Positions 7,884 through 16,396 of a stretch of DNA of 64,000 bases are shown piece after piece. The translations under genes were made by a program, and so were the position numbers. Positions within the stretch are counted from its first letter, which is position 1. Every line of letters starts with the position of its first letter. The notes beneath the pieces were generated by a model that made no database searches, was not told the origin of the DNA, and was given only the letters and a program-made list of their open reading frames with translations. This stretch comes from Acidaminococcus timonensis (GTDB lineage Bacteria > Bacillota > Negativicutes > Acidaminococcales > Acidaminococcaceae). The stretch covers positions 1,178,001-1,242,000 of the forward strand of contig NZ_FNWH01000006.1 in the NCBI RefSeq assembly GCF_900106585.1. The letters are read 5' to 3'.

Positions 7884-9257
7884 TTATTTTTTGTTCCGAT
7901 ATTTTTCTGCCCAGCCGGCAATGTTTACCTGACGGCTGCGCCCCACGCCCAATGCATTTTCCGGAACGTCCTTGGTAATGGTGGAACCAGCTGCAATATA
8001 ACTTCCCCTGCCGATGGTCACAGGAGCAACCAGATTGCTGTTGCATCCCACGAAAGCATCATCCTCGATGGTGGTACGGTGCTTCACTTTTCCGTCGTAG
8101 TTCACAGTAATGGTGCCGCAGCCCATGTTCACGCCGCTGCCGATATCACTGTCACCAATGTACTGCAGATGGGGCAGTTTGGTGCCCACGCCCACAGTAG
8201 AGTTCTTCACTTCCACGAAGTTGCCCATCTTTACCCTGTCGCCGATGACCGTATTGGGCCGCAGATGGTCATAGGGCCCCATATGGACGCCGCTGCCCAC
8301 CTGGCAGTCATGGGCATAGGCGAACTGGATATGGGTATCATTGCCCACCTTCACGTTGGTGAACCGCACCTGAGGACCTACTTCACAGTCCTCCCCGATC
8401 ACGGTTTCCCCTTCCAGCCAGGTGAAGGGATAGAGTACAGTGTCCCGACCCACCTTCACGCCTTTTTCCACAAAGGTGCTGTCAGGGTCCATGACGGTAA
8501 CCCCTTCGTCCATGAGCTTACCCACGATCCGGGCATTCATGACCTTCTGGGCCACGGCCAGCTGTCTCCGGCTGTTGATGCCCATGACCATGTCAAAGTC
8601 CCCGGTCTTGATACCGGCCACCCTGCGGCCCTTCTTCAGGCATTCAGCCAGGATATCCGTCAGATAGTATTCACCCTGGGCGTTATCGTTCTTCAGGTTC
8701 ACCAGCAGGTCGAACAGCAGGGGCAGTTCCACACAGTAGATGCCGGTGTTGATTTCCCGGATTTTCCGCTGCTGGGGCGTGGCATCCTTTTCTTCCACGA
8801 TACCCGTCACCTGGCCGGCATCGTCCCGCAGGATCCGGCCGTAGCCGAAGGGGTCCGGAGCTTCCGCCGTCAGCACGCTGACACCGGCACCGCTCTTCAG
8901 GTGGGTCTCATAGAACTTCTTCAGTTCCGCCCCTTCCAGGAGCGGCGTATCCCCGCACAGGATCAGCGCAGTCCCTTCCGTATCGCCCAGCAAATCCCGG
9001 GCCTGCAGCACCGCATGGCCCGTACCCAGCTGTTCATCCTGTACGGCCACCCGGACCCGGGTCCCCAGAAATTCCGTGACCTTTTCGGAGCCGAAGCCCA
9101 CGATCACGATCTTGTCGTCCGCCCCGGCCTCATCGGCTGCGTCCAGCACATGTTCCAGCATGGGTTTCCCGCTCAGTTTATGCAATACTTTGGGGAGTTT
9201 GGATTTCATCCGGGTCCCCTTCCCTGCAGCCAAAATAATGGCAGCCAATTCCGACAT
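7884..9257 (-). CDS. glmU: Bifunctional UDP-N-acetylglucosamine pyrophosphorylase/glucosamine-1-phosphate N-acetyltransferase
   Basis: Makes UDP-GlcNAc for peptidoglycan and lipid A. 457 residues, the usual length. The N-terminal uridyltransferase domain begins AAIILAAGKGTRMKSKLPKV; the C-terminal half is a left-handed beta-helix with hexapeptide repeats (VGPQVRFTNV, IGDRVKMGNF, VGCNSNLVAPVTIG) containing the acetyltransferase site. Last gene of the ispE-gntR-purR-dehydratase-glmU run, 21 bases after the dehydratase. AGGAGG is 10 bases before the ATG. Confidence 0.97.
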   Translation of the reverse strand: MSELAAIILAAGKGTRMKSKLPKVLHKLSGKPMLEHVLDAADEAGADDKIVIVGFGSEKVTEFLGTRVRVAVQDEQLGTGHAVLQARDLLGDTEGTALILCGDTPLLEGAELKKFYETHLKSGAGVSVLTAEAPDPFGYGRILRDDAGQVTGIVEEKDATPQQRKIREINTGIYCVELPLLFDLLVNLKNDNAQGEYYLTDILAECLKKGRRVAGIKTGDFDMVMGINSRRQLAVAQKVMNARIVGKLMDEGVTVMDPDSTFVEKGVKVGRDTVLYPFTWLEGETVIGEDCEVGPQVRFTNVKVGNDTHIQFAYAHDCQVGSGVHMGPYDHLRPNTVIGDRVKMGNFVEVKNSTVGVGTKLPHLQYIGDSDIGSGVNMGCGTITVNYDGKVKHRTTIEDDAFVGCNSNLVAPVTIGRGSYIAAGSTITKDVPENALGVGRSRQVNIAGWAEKYRNKK

Positions 9258-9278
9258 GGTTCTGATGCCTCCTACAAA

Positions 9279-10490
9279 TTATCTCAGTTCAATCTTATAT
9301 CCGGCTTTGCGCAGCGTATCCGCCACTTCCTTGGCGTGCTGGGCATTCCGGGTCTCCACATCCAGTTCCACCCGGGTGACGCCCAGGGGTACCGACCGGT
9401 CGGCCCGGTCGTGGTTGATATACAGGATGTTGATTTTCATCTGTTCCAGATGGCTGACGAACTTCAGCAGCTCGCCCGGCCGGTCCACCATCCAGGTGAC
9501 CATCCGTACCCGGCGGCCGGTGCGGACCAGTCCCCGTTCAATGATCTGGCTGATGGTGTTCACGTCGATGTTCCCGCCGCTGATCACGGCGGCTGCCCGG
9601 TCACTGCCGGGGACGATGCTGTGGAGCAGAGCCGCCAGGGGAGCTGCCCCGGCGCCTTCCACCACCATCTTGCCCCGTTCCAGCATGAGCAGCATGGCGG
9701 CGCAGATGTCCTCTTCGTTCACCAGCACCATATCATCCACGTATTTGTTGATCAGTTCCCAGGTGAGCTTGCCGGGCAGCCCTACGGCGATTCCGTCGGC
9801 GATGGTCTTACCCACACCGTGGCTCACCCATTTGCCCTCTTTCTTGCACAGGTACATGGCCGGAGCCTGCTCCGTCTGCACCCCGTACACCTTCACCTTG
9901 GGGTTCACCTGCTTTACTGCAGCTGCGATACCGGCCAGAAGGCCGCCGCCTCCTACAGGTACCACGATGCTCTCGATGTAGGGATTCTGTTCCAGGATTT
10001 CCAAACCGATGGTGCCCTGACCGGCGATCACCGCCGGGTCATCGTAGGGATGGACGAAGTAGGCGCCGGTTTCTTTCTGGATTTCCTGGGCCTTTTTCAG
10101 GGATTCGTCAAAGGTCTTACCGAACAGTACCACTTCTGCGCCATAGCCCTTGGTGGCTTCTGCCTTGGCCAGGGGAGCCCCTTCCGGCATCACCACGGTG
10201 GACCGGCAATGGGCCATACGGCTGCCCAAAGCCACCCCCTGGGCATGGTTGCCGGCGGAAGCCGCAATGATCCCCTTGGCTTTCTGTTCCTGGCTCAGGG
10301 TCATGATGCAGTTGGAAGCGCCCCGTACCTTGAAAGACCCTGTCCGCTGCAGGTTCTCCAGTTTCAGGTACACTTCCCTGCCGCTGATCTGGCTGAAGGT
10401 ATGGTTGCTTTCAAGAGGCGTTTTGTGGACCAGTTTCTCCAGGCGTTCCTGGGCGGCCCGAATGGTCTCCAGAGGAATCATTTCCGTCAT
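9279..10490 (-). CDS. Threonine ammonia-lyase with C-terminal ACT domain
   Basis: PLP enzyme that deaminates threonine to 2-oxobutyrate. 403 residues. The PLP lysine lies in TGSFKVRGA (near residue 53), the phosphate-binding glycine loop in VPVGGGGLLAG (near 180). A C-terminal ACT domain (about 325-403) begins RMVTWMVDRPGELLKF. The length and single ACT domain fit the catabolic/short biosynthetic type rather than the long two-ACT IlvA of E. coli. It sits 17 bases after purR, an unusual insertion into the conserved purR-glmU pair. Confidence 0.9.
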   Translation of the reverse strand: MTEMIPLETIRAAQERLEKLVHKTPLESNHTFSQISGREVYLKLENLQRTGSFKVRGASNCIMTLSQEQKAKGIIAASAGNHAQGVALGSRMAHCRSTVVMPEGAPLAKAEATKGYGAEVVLFGKTFDESLKKAQEIQKETGAYFVHPYDDPAVIAGQGTIGLEILEQNPYIESIVVPVGGGGLLAGIAAAVKQVNPKVKVYGVQTEQAPAMYLCKKEGKWVSHGVGKTIADGIAVGLPGKLTWELINKYVDDMVLVNEEDICAAMLLMLERGKMVVEGAGAAPLAALLHSIVPGSDRAAAVISGGNIDVNTISQIIERGLVRTGRRVRMVTWMVDRPGELLKFVSHLEQMKINILYINHDRADRSVPLGVTRVELDVETRNAQHAKEVADTLRKAGYKIELR

Positions 10491-10507
10491 GGGTTCTGTT
10501 CTCCTTT

Positions 10508-11320
10508 TTACAGTAATTCAGGGACGATGTCAATGGCTCTCGTAGCATCGTCCACCCCTTTCAGGGTCATGAGTGCCGCATAGTCCTTCACCACTTTCTG
10601 TTCCGGTTCCCGGCTGGCAATGAACAGGTAGGTGCCCACCACTTCGGCCCCCACTTCCTGGGCCAGTTCCTGCATGCCCTTGGCGGTTCCGCCGGCCCGC
10701 ATGAAGTCGTCCACCACCAGGACCCGTGCCTTGGGCGGCAGGGCTTTCCGGGGCAGACTCATATTCTGGATCTTCTTGCTGGACCCGCTTACGTAGCTGA
10801 TGGACACGGCAGGGCCCTCTGTGAACCGGGCTTCCTTCCGTGCCATGACCATGGGAATGTTGAAGGCCCGGGCTGTACTGAGTGCCAGGGAAATCCCCTT
10901 GGCTTCCACCGTCATGATGTAATCGGGCTTCAGTTCCAGGGTCCGCTGCATGATGATTTCTCCCAGGCGCGTGGAAATGTCCGGCGTAAACAGAAGGTCG
11001 TTCATGTAAATCATCCCGCCGGGCAGCAGCCGGGACGGATCATTGAGTTTCTTGGCCAGGGTCCACAAAAATTCGTTGTCCGCCTCCGGAGAATGGTAGG
11101 GGATGAAACGCACTCCGCCACTGGCTCCGGCCACCGTCTCGATGATCCCCAGGTCATAGGCGGCCAGCCCGTTGCGCACAGTCTGCACGTCTTCGCTGAG
11201 GGTGGATTTGGCGACGGTGAATTTCTCACAAAAATAAGAGAAAGGGAACAACTGGAACGGGTGGTCATTCAGTTCCTTGGTGAGCGCTACGATTCGTTCC
11301 AGACGCTTGATTCTTGCCAT
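10508..11320 (-). CDS. purR: Pur operon repressor
   Basis: Represses purine genes when PRPP is low. 270 residues: an N-terminal winged helix (residues 1-73, with FPFSYFCEKFTVAKSTLSED) and a C-terminal type I phosphoribosyltransferase-like domain with the PRPP loop VLVVDDFMRAGGTAKGM near residue 200. Organised as in B. subtilis PurR. Its ATG shares one base with the stop of the upstream gntR gene (TAATG), so the two are translationally coupled. Next to ispE and glmU, as in many Firmicutes. Confidence 0.95.
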   Translation of the reverse strand: MARIKRLERIVALTKELNDHPFQLFPFSYFCEKFTVAKSTLSEDVQTVRNGLAAYDLGIIETVAGASGGVRFIPYHSPEADNEFLWTLAKKLNDPSRLLPGGMIYMNDLLFTPDISTRLGEIIMQRTLELKPDYIMTVEAKGISLALSTARAFNIPMVMARKEARFTEGPAVSISYVSGSSKKIQNMSLPRKALPPKARVLVVDDFMRAGGTAKGMQELAQEVGAEVVGTYLFIASREPEQKVVKDYAALMTLKGVDDATRAIDIVPELL

Positions 11321-12036
11321 TACGCTTTCCCCTCTTTCTTCTGTTTCTCTTCGGAAGCCTTTTCCTTGGCTTCAATGACCTTCAGCAGGGTCCGTTCCGC
11401 ATTTTCCATATGGGTGCGCACGGCCTTCTGGGCCTTATCCACACTCCGCTGGGCAATGGCTTCGTAAATGTTCTCGTGTTCCTTGATCATATCATCCAGC
11501 CGACCAGGGTACGGCATGGACCGGCCACGGATGGCCGTGATCTGTTCCCGCAGGTTGCTGATGATATTCATGCACCGCTTGTTCCGGCTGGCCTTGTAAA
11601 TGACATCATGGAAGGCCGTATCGTTTTCGATGATCCGAGGATAATCCTTGGCCGCCACCAGCGGTTTATCCGCATCCAGCAGCTCCTTCATCTCCCTGAT
11701 TTCGTTATCATCGATCCGTTCCGCAGCCAGGCCGGCAGCCAATACATCCAAAGCCGTACGGATTTCATACACCTCGTTGATGTCCTTGATGGAAATATCG
11801 GCCACGTAGGCACCCCGACGGGGGATCATCACCACCAGGCCCTCCAGTTCCATCTTACGGATGGCTTCCCGCACCGGAGTCCGGCTGACCCCCATCTCTT
11901 CTGCCAGCTGCAGTTCCATCAGCCGCATACCGGCCGGAAATTGCCCGCTGACGATGGCCTGGCGAAGGTTATCCACTACCACGTCCCGTAAAGGTCTGTA
12001 ACTGTCCAACGGAATCTGTTTTAAATGCTGCACCAT
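11320..12036 (-). CDS. GntR family regulator, FadR/FCD subfamily
   Basis: 238 residues. An N-terminal winged helix (about 12-78) contains LRQAIVSGQFPAGMRLMELQLAEEMGVSRTPVREAIRKM in separate readable pieces, the GntR signature. The C-terminal all-helical FCD ligand-binding domain contains the metal-binding Asp/His pattern (NDTAFHDVIYKAS, and later HENIYEAI). Ligand unknown; FCD regulators usually sense small carboxylates. It lies 6 bases after ispE and overlaps purR by one base, so it is co-expressed with housekeeping genes rather than beside an obvious target; the dehydratase two genes downstream is a candidate. Confidence 0.9.
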   Translation of the reverse strand: MVQHLKQIPLDSYRPLRDVVVDNLRQAIVSGQFPAGMRLMELQLAEEMGVSRTPVREAIRKMELEGLVVMIPRRGAYVADISIKDINEVYEIRTALDVLAAGLAAERIDDNEIREMKELLDADKPLVAAKDYPRIIENDTAFHDVIYKASRNKRCMNIISNLREQITAIRGRSMPYPGRLDDMIKEHENIYEAIAQRSVDKAQKAVRTHMENAERTLLKVIEAKEKASEEKQKKEGKA

Positions 12037-12042
12037 GTTGCT

Positions 12043-12900
12043 CTACTCCTCCTGCACTGTATGTGCGATTTTGATCTGTGCATCTCTCTCTCTATCCCGG
12101 AGCCGATCAGCCGCCTGTCGGGCTTTTTCCCGGCTTGCAAAAATTCCAAACAGCGTGGGGCCGCTGCCGCTCATGAGCACCTTTTCGGCTCCCTGGGCTG
12201 CAATGGCTTCTTTCAGGGCCTGAAGTTCCGGATGGGCCTTCAGGGTCACCAGTTCCAGGTCGTTGGCCATGAGAGCCAGCAACCGTTTCCGATCACCCTG
12301 GCGCAGGGATTCCTCCAGTCCATCCAGGTCCACCGGCTCCCGGTCCGTGGCTTTATCGATTTCCCCATAGACCCAGGCCGTGGAAACGCCCAGTTCCCGA
12401 GGCTTTACCAGCACCAGCCACAAAAGCGGAGCCGCCGGCAGCACCGTCATCTGCTCTCCCCGGCCTCTGCCCCGCTGGGTACCTCCATAGACGCAGAAAG
12501 GAACGTCACTGCCAATGGTGGCGCCCAACCGTTCCAATCCGGCCCGGTCCAGGGGACTGCCGCAAAGATCATTGAGTCCCCGCAGCACGGCCGCTGCATC
12601 AGTGCTTCCTCCCGCCAGCCCGGCAGCCAGGAAGATCCGCTTGGTACAGGCCAGGTGATAGTCAATGGTCCGGCCGGTGGCCCGGGCAAAGGCCCGGGCC
12701 GCCTTCACCATCAGGTTGCTGTCATCACAGGGCAGATCCGGCCTGTCTGTTTCCAGACTGAACTCTGGAGCCGGGGTAAAAGTAATGGTATCTGCCAGGG
12801 AAATGGATTGCAGGATCATATCCACTTCATGGTACCCATCAGGGCGTTTGCCCAATACCCTGAGTCCCAGGTTGATCTTGCCATAGGCCGTCCGTTCCAT
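12043..12900 (-). CDS. ispE: 4-diphosphocytidyl-2-C-methyl-D-erythritol kinase
   Basis: GHMP-family kinase of the MEP isoprenoid pathway. 285 residues. Visible are the start YGKINLGLRVLGKRPDGYHEV, the GHMP ATP loop FLAAGLAGGSTDAAAVLRGL (near residue 90-110) and the C-terminal SGSGPTLFGIF. CAGGAGG lies upstream of the ATG. First gene of the ispE-gntR-purR-dehydratase-glmU transcription unit, with a clear promoter. Confidence 0.96.
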   Translation of the reverse strand: MERTAYGKINLGLRVLGKRPDGYHEVDMILQSISLADTITFTPAPEFSLETDRPDLPCDDSNLMVKAARAFARATGRTIDYHLACTKRIFLAAGLAGGSTDAAAVLRGLNDLCGSPLDRAGLERLGATIGSDVPFCVYGGTQRGRGRGEQMTVLPAAPLLWLVLVKPRELGVSTAWVYGEIDKATDREPVDLDGLEESLRQGDRKRLLALMANDLELVTLKAHPELQALKEAIAAQGAEKVLMSGSGPTLFGIFASREKARQAADRLRDRERDAQIKIAHTVQEE

Positions 12901-12963
12901 GCCTTTCCGCCTCCTGCCTTTGGAATGTTCCCCTCAAAACGAAATGTATTCTGTATCCATATT

Positions 12964-12992
12964 ATTGTATCGTGAAAACGCCTGTATCGCAA
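12964..12992 (-). promoter_or_regulatory. Promoter of the ispE operon
   Basis: TTGCGA and TACAAT separated by 17 bases on the minus strand, about 65 bases before the ispE ATG. Confidence 0.6.
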
Positions 12993-13060
12993 TAGGTTGA
13001 GGAAATCTTTATGAACATTTTTTGAAGATTTTTCATCGAACGTTCTAGTATCATAAATTT

Positions 13061-13090
13061 CTGTCAACCCTGGTAAAAAGATGTTACAAT
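13061..13090 (+). promoter_or_regulatory. Probable promoter of yitT-like gene
   Basis: CTGTCA and TACAAT with an 18-base spacer, ending 32 bases before the ATG. The -35 matches the consensus in four of six positions. Confidence 0.5.
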
Positions 13091-13122
13091 AAAGGGAACA
13101 TGCTGCTGAGGAGGTCCTGCCT

Positions 13123-14004
13123 ATGAAAAAACTCGCCATCCGTTATATCATGACGGCTCTGGGATGCCTGTTGATGGCCATCGCCATCAATGGGTTCTTT
13201 GTCCAGCACCGATTCCTGTCCGGCGGCATCTCCGGGGTCTCCATCATCCTGTATTACCTGACGGGATGGCCCCCAGGCATCACCAGTTTCATTTTCAACA
13301 TCCCGCTGTTCTATGTGGCGTGGAAATACATGAGCCATCAGTTCTTCATCGACAGCGTCATCGGCACGGTGCTGTTTTCCGCAGCGCTGGACGGCACTGC
13401 TTTCGTGCAGAACTATGTAAACATCCCTGATCAGCTGCTGTGCTGCATTGCCGGCGGGGTCCTGGGTGGCCTGGGCGGGGCCCTGGTGTACCGGTCCGAA
13501 TCCTCCACCGGAGGCGTGGACATTATCGGATTTTTAACCAAAAAATACTACAACATCTCCGTGAGCACCACCAACTTCCTGTTCGACACCTGCGTCATGC
13601 TGGCTGCTGTGGTATTCCTGGGCCTTACCCCGGTGCTGTACAGTATGGTCTTGTTTTTTATTACGTTTCAGGCCACCAACGTGTTCATGGTGGGCTTTGA
13701 CTACAAGAAGCAGGTGATCATCGTCTCTACCCATGCCGAGGAAATCGGCCAGCGGGTCATGAACGAGGTGAATCGGGGCATCACCATTCTTCACGGAGAA
13801 GGCGGATACACCCGGAAACCTCTGGAGATTTTACTGGTGGTGGTCAAGCTGACCCAGCTGGCCCACCTGGAAAAGATCATCAAAGAAGTGGATCCCATGG
13901 CCTTTGTCACCATCCAGGATGCCAACAACGTATTCGGTCGGGGATTCACCCAGCCCAACCTGGATATTGACGAAGAACGGAAGCTGAAAAAAGCGTCGCA
14001 GTGA
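13123..14004 (+). CDS. YitT family membrane protein (DUF161 + DUF2179)
   Basis: 293 residues with five to six membrane helices in the first 200 residues, including the family's FLSGGISGVSIILYY and ESSTGGVDIIGFLTKKY segments, then a soluble DUF2179 domain (about 205-285) with GITILHGEGGYTRKPLEILLVVV. Function of the family is not established; the soluble domain is thought to bind a small ligand. GAGGAGG precedes the ATG. Monocistronic, converging with gltS. Confidence 0.85.
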   Translation: MKKLAIRYIMTALGCLLMAIAINGFFVQHRFLSGGISGVSIILYYLTGWPPGITSFIFNIPLFYVAWKYMSHQFFIDSVIGTVLFSAALDGTAFVQNYVNIPDQLLCCIAGGVLGGLGGALVYRSESSTGGVDIIGFLTKKYYNISVSTTNFLFDTCVMLAAVVFLGLTPVLYSMVLFFITFQATNVFMVGFDYKKQVIIVSTHAEEIGQRVMNEVNRGITILHGEGGYTRKPLEILLVVVKLTQLAHLEKIIKEVDPMAFVTIQDANNVFGRGFTQPNLDIDEERKLKKASQ

Positions 14005-14018
14005 AGCGGCGCTTTTTT
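13987..14018 (+). terminator. Terminator overlapping the end of the yitT-like gene
   Basis: GCGTCGC/GCGGCGC stem (one G-T pair) extended by A6/T6. The stop codon lies inside the hairpin. Confidence 0.75.
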
Positions 14019-14025
14019 CCTATCG

Positions 14026-14059
14026 AAAAAGGACTGCCGCTTTGGCGACAGTCCTTTTT
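14026..14059. terminator. Terminator of gltS (bidirectional)
   Basis: AAAAAGGACTG...CAGTCCTTTTT stem with a TTTG loop, 17 bases after the gltS stop codon on the minus strand. Confidence 0.8.
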
Positions 14060-14076
14060 GAAAATCTGCAAACAGC

Positions 14077-15279
14077 TTATTTGAACATATTGATGAAGAT
14101 CATCAGGATACCGGAGTTGCAGAAGTCCACAAACATGGCCCCTACCAGCGGTACGGCGAAGAATGCCCGGGGAGCCGGACCATAGTTGGCCGTAATGGCA
14201 CTCATGTTGGCCATGGCATTGGGGGTTGCGCCCATACCGAACCCGCATACAGCAGAGACTTCAACAGCTGCATCGTAGTCCTTGCCCATGGCATTGAATA
14301 CCACAAAGGTGGTGTACAGCACCATGAAAACAACCTGTACTGCAGCAATGATGGCCAGAGGGCCGGCAATGTCGAACAGTTCCCAGATCCGCAGGCTCAT
14401 CATAGCCAGGCTCAGGAAGATGTTCAGACCCACATCCCCAACCGTACCGATTTCCTGCATGGGAACAGGCAGACCGCCCTGGGCGTGGTCAGAGACATTG
14501 CGGATGATGGCAGCGATGATCATGGAACCGATGTATCCGGGGAACGTGAGACCAACGCTGGTGAAGAACTTGCTGACGATGGTGCCGATACCCATAGCAA
14601 CCAGGATTTCGCCGGTGGCCAGCATGAAGTTTTCAGGAGTCATGGCCAGAGTGGCATTTTCTTCCATGCTCTGTGCCTTTTCGTTGGCCCCTTCCTGATC
14701 TTCCTTGGTGCTATGCAGATGGTATTTTTCCAGCAGACGGTGTGCCACCGGACCGCCCATCAGAGACCCGGAGATCAGGCCGAAGGTAGCCATGGCAATG
14801 GCCACGGTGGTGGCCCGTTCAACGCCAATGCCTTCCAGCATAGGACCAAAGGCGCCGGAGGTACCGTGCCCCCCTACCAGAGGAATGGAACCGGCGCACA
14901 GGCCCAGCAGCGGTTGCAGACCCGTAACCTTGGCCAGGGCTACACCGATGATATCCTGGCAGGTAATCAGGATGGCACAGATGATGGTCAGGATCAGGAC
15001 GTCACGGCCGCCCTTTTTCAGCAGTGCATAGCTGGCACTGAACCCAACACTGGTGAAGAACATATTCATGAAGAAGCTCTGCTGTACCGTATCCAGTTTG
15101 ATGGCACCGGTACCTGCCTCGAACAGGGCCAGGTTGATCAGTGCGAACAGCACACCGCCGATAACCGGGTTAGGGATACAGTAGGTCTGGAAAAATTTGA
15201 TTTTCGATTTGAGCCATTTGCCCAGGTAGTACAGTAAGATACCAACAGCCAAGGTTTGGTAAGAGTTTAATGCAAACAT
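14077..15279 (-). CDS. gltS: Sodium/glutamate symporter
   Basis: Na+-coupled glutamate uptake. 400 residues with about ten membrane helices in two inverted halves. The two reentrant-loop regions are readable: PLVGGHGTSGAFGPML (first half, near residue 132) and CGFGMGATPNAMANMSA (second half, near residue 343), matching the GltS duplicated pore motifs. Directly follows holA by 15 bases with no promoter of its own visible, so it is probably transcribed with comEA-comEC-holA. In a glutamate-fermenting anaerobe this would be a central nutrient importer. Confidence 0.96.
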   Translation of the reverse strand: MFALNSYQTLAVGILLYYLGKWLKSKIKFFQTYCIPNPVIGGVLFALINLALFEAGTGAIKLDTVQQSFFMNMFFTSVGFSASYALLKKGGRDVLILTIICAILITCQDIIGVALAKVTGLQPLLGLCAGSIPLVGGHGTSGAFGPMLEGIGVERATTVAIAMATFGLISGSLMGGPVAHRLLEKYHLHSTKEDQEGANEKAQSMEENATLAMTPENFMLATGEILVAMGIGTIVSKFFTSVGLTFPGYIGSMIIAAIIRNVSDHAQGGLPVPMQEIGTVGDVGLNIFLSLAMMSLRIWELFDIAGPLAIIAAVQVVFMVLYTTFVVFNAMGKDYDAAVEVSAVCGFGMGATPNAMANMSAITANYGPAPRAFFAVPLVGAMFVDFCNSGILMIFINMFK

Positions 15280-15294
15280 TCCCTTAATCCTCCT

Positions 15295-16383
15295 TCAAAT
15301 ACCATATGGAATTTTTTCCCTTTCAGAGACCAGTTTGACCAAAATTTCTTCCAGGCGGGACCAGGTACGTCCGCTCTTTCGGGATTCAGCTGTCATCCGA
15401 GCCAGTTCTACCATGCATGTTTGTAAGGATTCACGTGAAAAATGATTGCTGTGCTGCATGGCCATCTTAACCGCATAAGGATGCATTTTCAGAGTCGACG
15501 CAATGGTCTCCTGTCGAGCACCTTTTTCCATCAGTTCCTTTACTTGGAGCATCCGCCGCAGAGAGGAGACCAGCCGCAGGGTCAGGTTGTAAAAGCCATC
15601 GCTGCCACTGTTCTTTTTCTCTTCTGCCAATAAAAGGAGAACTTTTCCCAATTTTCTCTCTTCTACTGCGTTCCCAAGAGCAAAACCCGAAATCTCTGGC
15701 AATTGAGAAAACATCTGTCCAACATCCTGCGCCTGCCAGAGCTTCCGCTCTCCTGCATACAGGGCGATCTTGCTGATTTCCTGCTGCAGGAACAGCAGCG
15801 GCGCTGTATCCGTCGCCGATACGTACTCCATGATCAGGCTCATAGCCTCCGGTGTAAAACGGGCACCATACCGATCTGCCTGCTGCCGCAGCCAGGGCTG
15901 CAGCTGGTAGGGACGCAAAGGACTGCATTCCACGATCGGAACTTTTTGGCTCATGATCTTATAAAAGCTTTGCCTTTTATCTAACTTACTGCAAAGACAG
16001 ATCAAAAAAGAATACTCTGGCATATCCGTCAGCAGTGTAATGAACTGCTGGATGGGAGCCGTTTTCTTCTTTTTCCCTTTTGCACCCGTTTTTTGGCTGC
16101 CAGCCTTTTCCTTATCGGTCAGGAGCCTGGGATCTTCGATGACGATCCAGTTCCCTCCGCCAAAAAAAGGCATGCTGTTGGTGGCTTCCTCCAGAGCATT
16201 CAGCGCAAAGTCCCCCTGAAAGTCCCATTCCGTGGGCTCTTCTCCGGAAGCGAACGCTTTCTGGCGAAAGGCCTTCTGAATGGTCTTCTTGTAATATTCC
16301 TCCTCTCCCCAGGCAATGACAACATGAGGACACGCTGGATTTTTCCGCAGATTTTCCAGAAATACATCTGCCGTATAGTTCAC
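15295..16383 (-). CDS. holA: DNA polymerase III subunit delta
   Basis: Clamp-loader subunit that opens the beta clamp. With a GTG start at 16383 the protein has 362 residues. AGGAG lies 10 bases before it, and this start avoids overlap with comEC. The family's Walker-like region is degenerate, as usual. FFGGGNWIVIEDPRL, YSFLICLCSKLDKRQSFYK and the C-terminal helical VELARMTAESRKSGRTWSRLEE region match HolA. Lies 13 bases downstream of comEC, the common comEC-holA order. Confidence 0.9.
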   Translation of the reverse strand: MNYTADVFLENLRKNPACPHVVIAWGEEEYYKKTIQKAFRQKAFASGEEPTEWDFQGDFALNALEEATNSMPFFGGGNWIVIEDPRLLTDKEKAGSQKTGAKGKKKKTAPIQQFITLLTDMPEYSFLICLCSKLDKRQSFYKIMSQKVPIVECSPLRPYQLQPWLRQQADRYGARFTPEAMSLIMEYVSATDTAPLLFLQQEISKIALYAGERKLWQAQDVGQMFSQLPEISGFALGNAVEERKLGKVLLLLAEEKKNSGSDGFYNLTLRLVSSLRRMLQVKELMEKGARQETIASTLKMHPYAVKMAMQHSNHFSRESLQTCMVELARMTAESRKSGRTWSRLEEILVKLVSEREKIPYGI

Positions 16384-16396
16384 AATAGACCCACTC

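Noticed and set aside
7857-10583. A 908-codon open frame on the plus strand
   Set aside because: It runs antisense to glmU and the threonine dehydratase, both with clear catalytic motifs, and its His/Gln/Pro-rich translation is the usual shadow of GC-biased codons.
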